A DNA stretch of 64,000 nucleotides from CAVZCC01 sp963773765 (lineage in GTDB: Bacteria > Actinomycetota > Acidimicrobiia > Acidimicrobiales > Microtrichaceae): positions 310,001 through 374,000 of the forward strand of contig CAVZCC010000001.1 in NCBI GenBank assembly GCA_963773765.1. Direction: 5' to 3'. The notes beneath the pieces were generated by a model. The model saw only the letters and a list, made by a program, of their open reading frames with translations, ran no database searches and was not told the DNA's origin. Below are positions 43,827 through 51,473 of this stretch, in pieces; position 1 is the stretch's first letter; each line of letters starts with the position of its first letter. Position numbers and translations under genes: made by a program.

Positions 43827-44660
43827 GTGCCGTCACCCGACGCCGGCCCGCCGGCGCTCCTCCTGGACCTGGACCGCTACCCGGTGGAGGGCGAGGGCCG
43901 GGCGGACCTGGTGGCGACGGCCCGGCGCATGCTCGAACGTGACGGCATCGTGGTCCTGCCCGGCTTCGTGCGACCGGCCGCGCTGGCCGCGGTGGTGGCG
44001 GAGGCGGAGCAGCTGGTGCCGGACGGCCACTTCTCCCGGGTGGAGAACACCCCCTACCTCGCACTGCCCGACGACGCCTTCCCGGACGGTCATCCCCGGC
44101 GTCGTCTGGTGCGCAGCGCCCTCACCGCGGTGGCCTACGACCGCTTCGGACCGGGCTCCACGCTGCGGGCCCTCTACGAGTGGCCGCCGCTGGCCGGCTT
44201 CGTCCGGGACGTGGTGGGCCTGGACGAGATCCACCCGTACGCCGACCCGCTGGGCGCGCTCAACGTGGCCGCCATGTCCGACGGCGACGAGTTGGGCTGG
44301 CACTTCGACCAGAGCGACTTCGTGACCTCCATCGCGGTGCAGTCGGCGGAGTCCGGCGGCGACTTCGAGGTGGCCAGGGGGCTCCGCCACAGCGAGGACG
44401 AGTGCTATGGCGGGGTCACCGCCGTCCTGGACGGCGACCGCAGCGCCGTGACCCACGTCGCGTTCCAGCCCGGGGCCCTGATGATCTTCGCCGGCCGGTT
44501 CTCGATGCACCGGGTCACGCCCGTTGCCGGGCCGATCCCGCGGTACGTCGCGCTGCTGGCCTACGACGCACGTCCGGGGACCGACTCGTCGGACCTGTCG
44601 AAGCTGGTCCGGTACGGTCGCCTCCCCGAGGGGGAGGTGGGCGGTGTACCTGGTCGGTGA
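43827..44660 (+). CDS. 2-oxoglutarate/Fe(II)-dependent oxygenase (HalD-like)
   Basis: 277 residues. The iron site is visible as ELGWHFDQSDFVTSIAVQ (H-x-D) and the distal His in SMHRVTPVAGPIPRYVALLA, whose Arg would bind 2-oxoglutarate. RDGIVVLPGFV near the N-terminus is typical of phytanoyl-CoA-dioxygenase-like folds. The overall layout resembles the HalD/ArpA-type group. Related radical halogenases replace the Asp by Gly; here Asp is present, so hydroxylation is the likely reaction. The gene overlaps fae by 17 bases. Confidence 0.8.
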   Translation: MPSPDAGPPALLLDLDRYPVEGEGRADLVATARRMLERDGIVVLPGFVRPAALAAVVAEAEQLVPDGHFSRVENTPYLALPDDAFPDGHPRRRLVRSALTAVAYDRFGPGSTLRALYEWPPLAGFVRDVVGLDEIHPYADPLGALNVAAMSDGDELGWHFDQSDFVTSIAVQSAESGGDFEVARGLRHSEDECYGGVTAVLDGDRSAVTHVAFQPGALMIFAGRFSMHRVTPVAGPIPRYVALLAYDARPGTDSSDLSKLVRYGRLPEGEVGGVPGR

Positions 44661-45138
44661 GGGGTTCACGGGCAGCGGCGTGGAGGCCGCCCACGTCAAC
44701 ACCGTGCTGGGCGACCGGGACGGACCGGTCGGCGCCGCCTTCGCCACCGCACTGGCCACCCCGTCCGCCGGTCATGCCCCGTTCCTGGTGGTGGCCCAGC
44801 CCGGTCTGGCCGTGCAGCCCCCCACCCTGTTCGTGAACAAGTCGCGCATCGAGGGCGACGCCCATTCCCGGATGACGTGGGGCCCGGCCCAGGCCGGTGT
44901 GGCCGGCGGCGTCATCGACGCCCTGGCGGAGGGGATCCTGGCCGAGGGCGACCTCATCGGCGTGGTGCTGGTGTGCGCGGTGTGGGTCGACCCGGCGGCA
45001 CGGGACCCGGCGCTGGTGTGCGCCAACAACCGCCAGGCCACCCTCGACGCACTCCGGGCCGGAGCGGTCGGCTACCCGCCCGCTGCGGACGTGCTGGCCG
45101 CCCGGGACGGGGTCTGGAACCCATTCTTCCGGCCGTAG
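44644..45138 (+). CDS. fae: Formaldehyde-activating enzyme
   Basis: 164 residues from GTG 44644. Fae condenses formaldehyde with tetrahydromethanopterin in methylotrophs. Family features are YLVGEGFTGSGVEAAHVNTV with the catalytic His, GDRDGPVGAAFATALATPS, and TWGPAQAGVAGGVIDALAEG. No other methanopterin-pathway genes are in the window, so the enzyme may detoxify formaldehyde, perhaps released by the oxygenase upstream; Fae homologues with other substrates are also known. The start lies inside the preceding gene, which implies translational coupling. Confidence 0.85.
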   Translation: MYLVGEGFTGSGVEAAHVNTVLGDRDGPVGAAFATALATPSAGHAPFLVVAQPGLAVQPPTLFVNKSRIEGDAHSRMTWGPAQAGVAGGVIDALAEGILAEGDLIGVVLVCAVWVDPAARDPALVCANNRQATLDALRAGAVGYPPAADVLAARDGVWNPFFRP

Positions 45139-45188
45139 GTCGGGGCAGCACGGCGACATCCCTTTAGTTGCAGGGGTTCCGGGACCGC

Positions 45189-46274
45189 TCAGACCGGGCC
45201 GGACATCTCGCTGTACACATCCGGCGTCGGCGGGAGCGGTGAACACGGCCTGGATCGCGGCCCGAGTCCGGTCCTTATCATCGGGCCACAGTGGGAGTAC
45301 ACGTTGAGCGTCTCGGTTGCGGTCGCGTGTCCGAGCGCCGCCTGCACGGCCTTGACGGAGCAGCCGGCTTGGATCAACGCCGAGGCGTAGAAGTGTCGGA
45401 GGTCGTGGAAACCGGACGCCGGTGCACCCCGCTGCCTTCGTTGCGCGGGCCCAGGCCCCTTGCAGCGATGACCGGGGCACCGGCAGCCCCGATGGAGCAC
45501 TGAACACGAATCCGTCCACCGGCGGGAACCGGCGCATGTGTGCGGCACGTTCAGTCGCCACCACATCGGCCATCGGCACGGTGCGAACCGAACTGGCTGC
45601 CTTGGGCTGCCCCAGGACAGTCGCGCTTCCGCGAGCGTCCCCAACGAGTTGCTGGTCGACGCGAAAGGTCCGACGCAGGAAGTCGATCCGGTCGGCGTGC
45701 AGTCCCAGCACCTCCCCGACGCGCAAGCCGACACCGGCAGCGGCGACGACCGCTGCTCTGTACCTCGCGTCGATGGCATCAGCGATGGTCTCGACCTGGG
45801 CGACCGTCGGAGGGCTCACCTCGGTGTTGACCTTCCGCGGCACGTTGATCCCGTCGGCCGGTGAGCGGCTCAGCACACGGTCCCGCACGGCGTCCTTGAG
45901 CGCCGCTGACAGGTGGCCGTAGACGAGCGCCACTGACGCAGGCGCCAAGGTCTGGGACCGCTCGGTCACGAGCGCCTGCAGGGTCAGACGGTCGCAGGGA
46001 GCGGAGCTCGCGGGTACCCAGCGTCGGGTAGACGTGGAGTCGGAAGTACCGCTCGATCTGGTCCTGTGTGGACTGCCGGTGCACCTGACGCTGGCGCCAG
46101 TCCTCCAGCCACTCCCGCACCGTGAACCGGCCGGCGTCGGCGTCGACGTACTCCCCCAGCAGCATCCTGTGCCCCACCGACGTCAGGTACTGCTCGGCGT
46201 CGACCTTCCGAGCCGTGCGGTAGCGGCTGACCGCCGCCTGCGCTGATTGTCGAGAACAAGGACTGGTCCGCCAT
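45189..46274 (-). CDS. Tyrosine recombinase (integrase) of a mobile element, frameshifted
   Basis: Pieces in three frames make one tyrosine recombinase: EYVDADAGRFTVREWLEDWR, the core-binding SALKDAVRDRVLSRSPADG region, GVGLRVGEVLGLHADRIDF (catalytic Arg), FHDLRHFYASALIQAGCSVK (HxxR), and VQAALGHATATETLNVYSH (His and nucleophile Tyr). Breaks fall near 46245, 45985, 45405, 45287 and 45210; most need one base removed, one needs one added. The N-terminal arm-binding region looks shortened (VSRYRTARKVDAEQYL). The start cannot be fixed; ATG 46274 shares a CATG with the divergent HTH gene. It marks the end of an actinobacterial integrative element. Confidence 0.75.
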
Positions 46275-46458
46275 GAGCGACCCCGAGTACCTGCTCATTG
46301 ATGAGGCGGCGGCCTTGCTCCGCACGCCCCGCAGCACCCTGTACGGCTGGCGGCACAACGGCGAAGGGCCGCCCGCCGCCCGAGTGGGCAGGAAGCTGCT
46401 CTACAAGCGGAGCGACCTCCTGGATTGGGTCGATTCCCACTTCGGCCCCGCTGAGTGA
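46273..46458 (+). CDS. Excisionase-like helix-turn-helix protein
   Basis: 61 residues: EYLLIDEAAALLRTPRSTLY then GWRHNGEGPPAARVGRKLLY and KRSDLLDWVDSHF, the winged helix-turn-helix of the MerR-like/excisionase family (HTH_17). Such proteins direct integrase toward excision or control element genes. AAGGA lies about 13 bases before ATG 46273. It is divergent from the integrase, whereas xis and int usually share a strand. Its stop overlaps the next gene's GTG. Confidence 0.8.
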   Translation: MSDPEYLLIDEAAALLRTPRSTLYGWRHNGEGPPAARVGRKLLYKRSDLLDWVDSHFGPAE

Positions 46459-46748
46459 GCCCTGACGCGAGACGACCGGCCCCCGGTGAAGGGCCGGCCG
46501 TCGAGATCGCCGCCGCTGAGCGTGATCGGCAAGACCGTTCCGCTGTGCCCGGACAGGTCGAGCAGCGTGAGTGCAGCGCCTGTGACGCATCCGCCGACGC
46601 CTACGTCGCCAAGGACGTGGCGCTCTTGGTCGGCGACATCCCCGCCGCTGCCCAGGCCGACGCCGAGGGCGCCCTGTACGAGGACATGGCCGTGCTCGCC
46701 CACTTCGGTGACGCACAGGTCCCGCAGTTCGGAACGGACGATGAGTGA
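46455..46748 (+). CDS. Hypothetical mobile-element protein
   Basis: 97 residues from GTG 46455, overlapping the HTH gene by four bases and the next gene by eight. It contains RECSACDASADAYVAKDVAL with a CxxC pair and an otherwise acidic, Ala-rich sequence. No known domain. The tight coupling to both neighbours is the main reason to believe it is expressed. Confidence 0.5.
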   Translation: MSPDARRPAPGEGPAVEIAAAERDRQDRSAVPGQVEQRECSACDASADAYVAKDVALLVGDIPAAAQADAEGALYEDMAVLAHFGDAQVPQFGTDDE

Positions 46749-47493
46749 CGCCACCGAAGCCCATCTGCTGGCGCTGACCAGCCAGCTGCCTGACGACCTC
46801 GCCGTGCCAGTCGTCGCGTTCCCGAACGGTGCGCCCGTCATCATCGGCGCAGGCCGCCACGGTCACATCGGCAAGGCCGTGGACGCGGTGGCCCGCTACC
46901 GGGACCAGTGCAACGTCTATATCGGCGTGTACGCCGTCGAACTCGACCGGCTGCGCCGACTCCACAAGAAGGGCCGCCGCGGTGGAGACGACGACGTGGC
47001 GGCTGTGGTGGCCGTCATCGCGGACGTCGACATCGCGGGGCCGAACCACAAGTCCGAGAAGGACTACCCGCACGACCTTGACGAAGCTCACGCCGTTGTC
47101 GACGGCGTCGGACCGGAACCGACGTTCACGCTGCACACCGGCGGCGGCATCGGCGCCTGGTGGGTGCTCGCCGACCCGTTGTTCATCGACAGCGCCGACG
47201 ACCGGGCCCAGGCCGGCGTGGTCGGCAACATCTGCGGCCTGGACGTGCTGACCGACCCGTCCATCCCCCTGACCGCCGGTGGCGGCACGGAAGATGTCGT
47301 CATAGCCCTGCGCCGGTCGGACCTGGTGCTGCACACGTCCCCGGTGTCGATGTTCACTCAGCGCGATGCGTCGCTCGGCCCCTCCGAGGTCCGGGTCATC
47401 TGCAGCCAGTACGCATCGTTCTCGTCGGACCGCTTCGAATCCGCCGTGGTCGTCATCTCGGGGACCGGCCTGGCTGCGCCGACCATCCCGTAG
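46741..47493 (+). CDS. Prim-pol-like replication protein, probably truncated
   Basis: 250 residues. IADVDIAGPNHKSEKDYPHD then AHAVVDGVGPEPTFTLHTGG and GIGAWWVLADPL resemble the N-terminal part of archaeo-eukaryotic-type primase-polymerases found on phages and integrative elements, where the first acidic pair binds metal and the 'H.GGG...W' loop contacts nucleotide. After about residue 170 the similarity is lost and the helicase domain expected in full-length proteins is missing. It may be truncated or frameshifted. It would supply element replication, as Rep does in actinobacterial AICEs. Confidence 0.55.
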   Translation: MSDATEAHLLALTSQLPDDLAVPVVAFPNGAPVIIGAGRHGHIGKAVDAVARYRDQCNVYIGVYAVELDRLRRLHKKGRRGGDDDVAAVVAVIADVDIAGPNHKSEKDYPHDLDEAHAVVDGVGPEPTFTLHTGGGIGAWWVLADPLFIDSADDRAQAGVVGNICGLDVLTDPSIPLTAGGGTEDVVIALRRSDLVLHTSPVSMFTQRDASLGPSEVRVICSQYASFSSDRFESAVVVISGTGLAAPTIP

Positions 47494-47870
47494 TTCGCCG
47501 GGTCCTGGCTCGCTGTGCAGCGGGGTCCAGGACCCGGTCCTTCTGGCGGCGCCCCTGCTCGCCTGTGTGCCAGGTCGACGGGGGCGCCGTCGCGTTCGGC
47601 CAGCAACGCGACACAGCCCCTGACCAGAACGGTGGCTGCAGTCAGGGGCCGTGCCTCGCCCGGAGCGGACCGCTGTCCGCTCATTGGCACGATTGACACT
47701 ACGACGACGCTCGCTGGAATGTCGGGAGAAGTCGGACGCGACACAGCCCGAGTCCCAGCCGGACTCGGGCTGTGTCGGTACTGCCCCACCGTGGTCGGCG
47801 CCCCGTTGTGCCGACCACTCCCCGCCTTGCTGACTTCCTGTCGGTCACAGAACTGTCGGTGCTGAACGAT
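47494..47870. other. Gene-poor stretch with two inverted repeats
   Basis: No convincing gene in 377 bases. It holds a 9-bp stem (GCCCCTGAC 47616-47624 with GTCAGGGGC 47641-47649) and a 16-bp perfect stem (GACACAGCCCGAGTCC 47740-47755 with its complement at 47761-47776). Both left arms follow the same 14-mer ACGCGACACAGCCC, a direct repeat about 130 bases apart. Confidence 0.6.
47740..47776. terminator. 16-bp perfect hairpin in the mobile element
   Basis: GACACAGCCCGAGTCC, loop CAGCC, and the exact reverse complement. No T-run follows on either strand, so it could be a terminator or a protein-binding site of the element. Confidence 0.5.
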
Positions 47871-48071
47871 TCAGTCGTCGGACAGGTCGATCTGTGGTGC
47901 CCGCTCGTACCAGGAGTGGCGTTCGTCGGACACCCAGCAGGTGGCGTGGAACCAGGTCCGTCGCGGGTTGTCGAGACCGTGACGGATGAAGAACGCCTCA
48001 ACCAATGCGTCATCGTCGGTGAGCGCGATACCGCACGCCTCACAGAAGTGGGCTCGCTCGGGCTTCACCAT
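47871..48071 (-). CDS. Small zinc-binding protein of the mobile element
   Basis: 66 residues from ATG 48071. HFCEACGIALTDDDALVEAF and TWFHATCWVSDERHSW give a CxxC...HxxC set that would hold one zinc ion. GGAGAGGAG lies about 13 bases upstream. No family recognised. It could be a regulator or an anti-restriction-type accessory factor, but the sequence gives no basis to choose. Confidence 0.5.
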   Translation of the reverse strand: MVKPERAHFCEACGIALTDDDALVEAFFIRHGLDNPRRTWFHATCWVSDERHSWYERAPQIDLSDD

Positions 48072-48174
48072 TCGATAAGCCCAGGCTCCTCTCCACCGAT
48101 GACCGGCGTATACATCGTTCACCGTAGATCGTGTCACGGGGGCGTAGCGCTACAGCGTGGGCGTGGACGCGACG

Positions 48175-48221
48175 ACGGCCCCCGCACCAGGGAGAGGAAG
48201 GAAGGTAGGTGCGGGGGCCGT
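48175..48221. terminator. 14-bp perfect hairpin with purine-rich loop
   Basis: ACGGCCCCCGCACC pairs exactly with GGTGCGGGGGCCGT; the loop AGGGAGAGGAAGGAAGGTA is nearly all purine. No T-run is present. Confidence 0.45.
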
Positions 48222-48355
48222 GTCTGGCTGCGGATCGTTCCCATCCACAGGAATGCCCCATGAATGTTATCGGCGGATTCGCAGCAATTGGTGGAGCGGG
48301 GCGCTGGGGCCGCGCAGCGCATCCGGCTGCCAACGTTGCGACCTGATAGACGACT

Positions 48356-48394
48356 GAGGCCGCCGCCGGGGCTCCAGACCCCGGCGACGGCCTC
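48356..48394. terminator. Long hairpin downstream of the small zinc-ribbon gene
   Basis: GAGGCCGCCGCCGGGG (48356-48371) pairs with CCCCGGCGACGGCCTC, one mismatch, 7-base loop. It lies beyond the 3' end of the 58-residue gene at 48456-48632 and is a plausible terminator for it. Confidence 0.5.
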
Positions 48395-48455
48395 AATGGT
48401 GGCTGCCCCATCGCTCCGCACCACCTACCCAGGTCGGCCCCGATCCATTCGACAT

Positions 48456-48632
48456 CTACCGAACGGCCGGCGCCGGCCAGCACGACGGGCATAACACATG
48501 CACCAGCGACCCGTCGACCGCGTGCGGCACGTCCATGTCGGCGGGCACCAGCGACCGCGGCATCTTCACCACGTCGAGCCGGCCGAAGTCGAGCGCCTTC
48601 CCGCACCTCGCACACCGGGCGTTGTCCGTCAT
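48456..48632 (-). CDS. Tiny zinc-ribbon protein
   Basis: 58 residues from ATG 48632, short enough to be missed by length filters. RCARCGKALDFGRLDVVKMP and VHVLCPSCWP provide two CxxC pairs 37 residues apart, a classical zinc ribbon. The frame is free of stops and the composition is protein-like. A hairpin follows. Together with the gene at 47871 it makes two small zinc proteins on the same strand of the element. Function unknown. Confidence 0.5.
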   Translation of the reverse strand: MTDNARCARCGKALDFGRLDVVKMPRSLVPADMDVPHAVDGSLVHVLCPSCWPAPAVR

Positions 48633-48860
48633 GGCGGTGACGGTGCGGCGAAGGTGTGACGGTCAGTCGTCCGACTTGTTCGCGGTACACATCCAGTACA
48701 CAGGACGTCGAATACGGACCGACAACGACGGCAACTGTTGGAAGCGAAAGGCGGTGCCGTTGCAGGGATCGACGGCGCGACGACTGCAACGGCGCGGACC
48801 TCCGATGGAACCTGTTCTTCCGACCCTAGGTCCGGCGGCCTGCTCGTGGATCGGGAGACG

Positions 48861-49329
48861 TCAGACCTTGCTCGCCTTGATCGACAGGTAGTGGTCGACG
48901 TGGCAGCAATCGACGCCGAAGGTGAGGGCGCCGCATCCGGGCTGGAGCACGGGTGTCGTCAACGTCACTGCTCCCCACCCGCCAGGGTTGAACACCTCGT
49001 AGAGGGTCCCGGCCCAGTCGAGCTTGATGATCCCCACGTCTCCCTCTCCACCGGGACCGGTCTCCAGGAGCACGACCGAGGGCGTGTCGAGACACATGAT
49101 GACCGTGGCATTCGGGGACGACGTCGTGCCGGGGTCCGGGCCCCAGAGGTCGGCGACGTAGACACCCGGGACGTTCAGGATGGCCCGTGGCGTGGTGGCG
49201 GGGCTGCAGCCCGCCAGCAGCGTGACCGTGAAGGCAACCGCCAACGCTGCTGTCAACCGGCGCCGGCGGGACCTGCCCCGGGCGCTCGTGGCCTGTCCAG
49301 ACGTGACCGACTCCCTTTGTCGGGCCCAT
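48861..49329 (-). CDS. Lipoprotein of unknown function (one frameshift)
   Basis: A lipoprotein signal is clear: RRRRLTAALAVAFTVTLLAG followed by the lipobox Cys. The mature part of about 115 residues contains three further cysteines (QPGCGALTFGVDCCHVDHY) and no known domain. TTG 49256 would start the frame as read. ATG 49329 preceded by AAGGAGAGG gives a better N-terminus if one G is removed near 49317. A TAGACT box lies farther upstream on the minus strand. It may be element cargo or a host gene at the element's right edge. Confidence 0.55.
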
Positions 49330-49584
49330 CACCAACGGGGGACCGGGCCTCTCCTTGCGAGCACAAGTCTATTGCCGGTCGTCCACGTGCGCGGAATGGA
49401 CCGGCGTGCCCCGTTGACCTGATGGGTGACCCCCGTACAGTGGATGTTGCCAGCGGCTCTCGGTGCTTGGGAGGGACCACGCCGGGAGCCGCTGCTTCGA
49501 TCGTCCATCCGCTCCTCCGGGCTCACCCCAGGTGCCCGGGACCGGGCTCCTCGAGCTCCTGATGCTGTCGCCACCGTGGGCGGA

Positions 49585-49971
49585 TCAGGTTGCGTGCTGC
49601 ACCAGGTCCCAGCGGTTGCCGGAGCAGTCCAGGAAGACCGCGACGGTCCCGTAGGGCTCGCGTCGTGGCTCCTCCAGGAACCGGACGCCGGCGGCGGCCA
49701 TGCGGGCGTGGTCGGCCTCGAAGTCCTCGGACCGGAGGAAGAACCCCACCCGGCCACCGGTCTGGTCCCCGACCCGGGCCGACTGGCCGTCGTCACCCGG
49801 CCGGGCCAGGAGCAGCCCGGTCCCGCCGTCGGCGGCAGGCGACACCACGACCCACCGCTTCCCGCTGCCCAGGTCGGTGTCCTCCACCAGGTGGAAGCCC
49901 AGTACGTCCACGAACCAGGCGATCCCCTCGTCGTAGTGGTGGACCAGGAGTGTGGCGAGCGCGAGCTGCAT
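49585..49971 (-). CDS. Glyoxalase/VOC family protein
   Basis: 128 residues, two beta-alpha-beta-beta-beta units of the vicinal-oxygen-chelate fold. ATLLVHHYDEGIAWFVDVLG FHLVE opens the first unit and VAVFLDCSGNRWDLVQ closes the second; the His and Glu positions for a metal are only partly kept. A CACACT box lies six bases before ATG 49971, although the gene also follows an SDR gene by 32 bases on the same strand and may be the last gene of that operon. Substrate unknown. Confidence 0.82.
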   Translation of the reverse strand: MQLALATLLVHHYDEGIAWFVDVLGFHLVEDTDLGSGKRWVVVSPAADGGTGLLLARPGDDGQSARVGDQTGGRVGFFLRSEDFEADHARMAAAGVRFLEEPRREPYGTVAVFLDCSGNRWDLVQHAT

Positions 49972-50003
49972 CGCCCCAGTGTGCCCGACCGTTTCCGCCG
50001 GGC

Positions 50004-50768
50004 TCAGGCGTTGGTGACGCCCAGGCCCAGGCCGCCGTCAACGGTCAGGACCCACCCGGTGGTCCACTCGGCCCGGGCCAGGTACTCGAACGCCTCGGCC
50101 ACCTCGGCGGCGGTGCCGATGCGGCCCAGGACATGGGCGCCACCCAGGCCCTCGAGCCGTTCGGCCGCCTCCTCCGGGGTGGACAGCCCGGCCCGGACGT
50201 TGATCTCGGTCAGCACCGCACCGGGCCTGATGCATCCCACGCGGATCCCCCGCGGGCCCAGTTCCGCGGCCAGCACCCCGGTCAGGGTCTCCAACGCGCC
50301 CTTGGTGGCGGCGTAGGGGGACGCCCCGGGAAAGGCGCGTTGGGTGTGCACCGACCCGACGAACAGCACGCAGCCGCGGACCGGCTCCAGGTGTGGCACC
50401 GCCAGGCCGGTGAGCATCATCCCGCCCACGACGTTGGTGTGGAAGACCTCCAGCAGCTGCTGTTCGTCCAGGTCCTCCACCGGCGCCCGGTACATGTTCC
50501 CGGCGTTGGAGATGACCACGTCCAGCCGGCCGCCACCGTGCTCGACCGCGGCGTCGACCATGGCCCGGCGGTCGGCGTCGACGGTGACGTCGCCCACCAC
50601 GGCCCGACCGGCCTCGCCCAGCTCCCCCGCCACCGCCGCGACCCTGTCGCCCCGGCGACCGGTGATGGTGACCCGGGCCCCCCGGTCCGCGAAGTGCCGC
50701 GCCGTCCCCTCGCCCAGGCCGGATCCTCCCCCGGTGATGAGCACCGACATCCCTTCGATCGGTCTCAT
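50004..50768 (-). CDS. Short-chain dehydrogenase/reductase
   Basis: 254 residues, classical SDR. Cofactor loop TGGGSGLGEGTA near the N-terminus, NAG in VVISNAGNMYRAP, catalytic Ser in FVGSVHTQ and YxxxK in SPYAATKGALETLTG, and a closing GWVLTVDGGLGLGVT. The Arg-rich start of the second strand (ITGRRGDRV) favours NADP. ATG 50768 overlaps the ThuA stop by four bases, so it belongs to the P450 operon running leftward from 54.8 kb. Confidence 0.9.
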   Translation of the reverse strand: MRPIEGMSVLITGGGSGLGEGTARHFADRGARVTITGRRGDRVAAVAGELGEAGRAVVGDVTVDADRRAMVDAAVEHGGGRLDVVISNAGNMYRAPVEDLDEQQLLEVFHTNVVGGMMLTGLAVPHLEPVRGCVLFVGSVHTQRAFPGASPYAATKGALETLTGVLAAELGPRGIRVGCIRPGAVLTEINVRAGLSTPEEAAERLEGLGGAHVLGRIGTAAEVAEAFEYLARAEWTTGWVLTVDGGLGLGVTNA

Positions 50769-51466
50769 CGGTCGGCCGCCGTGGTCGGTGCGGCGCCGGG
50801 ATCCAACAGCAGTGCGATGGAACGGCGGAGGAGCTCGCGGTGCACGGGGTGGTCGAAGGACTCCGGTCCATGGCCGAGCGTGGAGGTCACCACCACACCG
50901 GTACCCACCGTTCGCACCCACAGCGTGGGGTGGTCCACGCCGCCGTGGGTCGACACCGTGAGCGGCACCACGTCGGGCTGCAGGTCCATGAACCCGTAGG
51001 CCTCGTCCACGATGGAGAAGCCGTCGAGGCCGGCGGTCAGCGGGTGGTCCGACACCACCTCCACCTTCATCTCGCCCACCGGTGGGTGTGAGCTCCGGTC
51101 CCACACCCAGCGGGCGCCCACCACCTCGCCCCAGCCGGGCCAGTCGTCGAAGCAGATGGGCGCGCCGTGCAGGGCCAGCAGGCGGCCCCCACCGGCGACG
51201 TAGGCGGGGACAGCCGTCCGGACCTCGTCAGAGGTGGCGTAGGCGTGCTCGTCCCGGATGTCGTCGTACCTGGGGGCCAGCATCCGCCACCGCAGCGTGT
51301 TCATCACCAGGAGGTCCGGTGTATCCTCCGCCAGCCGCCGGGCCGCGACGTCGGGGTCGTCCACCACGTCCACGGCATAGCCCGCATCCTCCAACAGGGC
51401 GACCACCCGGGGCGTCGTCTCGTGGAACGGGTGCGGACCGCCGGACAGGACGAGGGCCGTGCTCAC
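50765..51466 (-). CDS. ThuA-like domain protein
   Basis: 233 residues, class-I glutamine-amidotransferase-like fold of the ThuA (trehalose utilisation) family. VLSGGPHPFHETTPRVVALL, LLVMNTLRWRML, GGGRLLALHGAPICF and VVVTSTLGHGPESFDHP are the visible family segments. ThuA in rhizobia helps convert trehalose to 3-ketotrehalose; other members act on other carbohydrates. It starts at GTG 51466, seven bases after the SDR gene upstream. In this operon it may act on a keto intermediate. Confidence 0.82.
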   Translation of the reverse strand: MSTALVLSGGPHPFHETTPRVVALLEDAGYAVDVVDDPDVAARRLAEDTPDLLVMNTLRWRMLAPRYDDIRDEHAYATSDEVRTAVPAYVAGGGRLLALHGAPICFDDWPGWGEVVGARWVWDRSSHPPVGEMKVEVVSDHPLTAGLDGFSIVDEAYGFMDLQPDVVPLTVSTHGGVDHPTLWVRTVGTGVVVTSTLGHGPESFDHPVHRELLRRSIALLLDPGAAPTTAADR

Positions 51467-51473
51467 CGTGCGT

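Larger units (their letters stand above)
48072..48455. other. Gene-poor stretch with two strong hairpins
   Basis: 384 bases without a convincing gene. It contains a perfect 14-bp stem (ACGGCCCCCGCACC 48175-48188 with its complement 48208-48221, purine-rich 19-base loop) and a second long stem at 48356-48394 with one mismatch. Confidence 0.6.

Noticed and set aside
45139..45188. Possible tRNA remnant as the integration site of the element.
   Set aside because: TTGCAGGGGTTCC resembles a T-arm only loosely; no acceptor stem or CCA-end pairing could be built.
48259..48345. A 28-residue Gly/Ala-rich frame that looks a little like a small peptide precursor.
   Set aside because: No ribosome site, no processing or export partner nearby, and it lies among hairpins.
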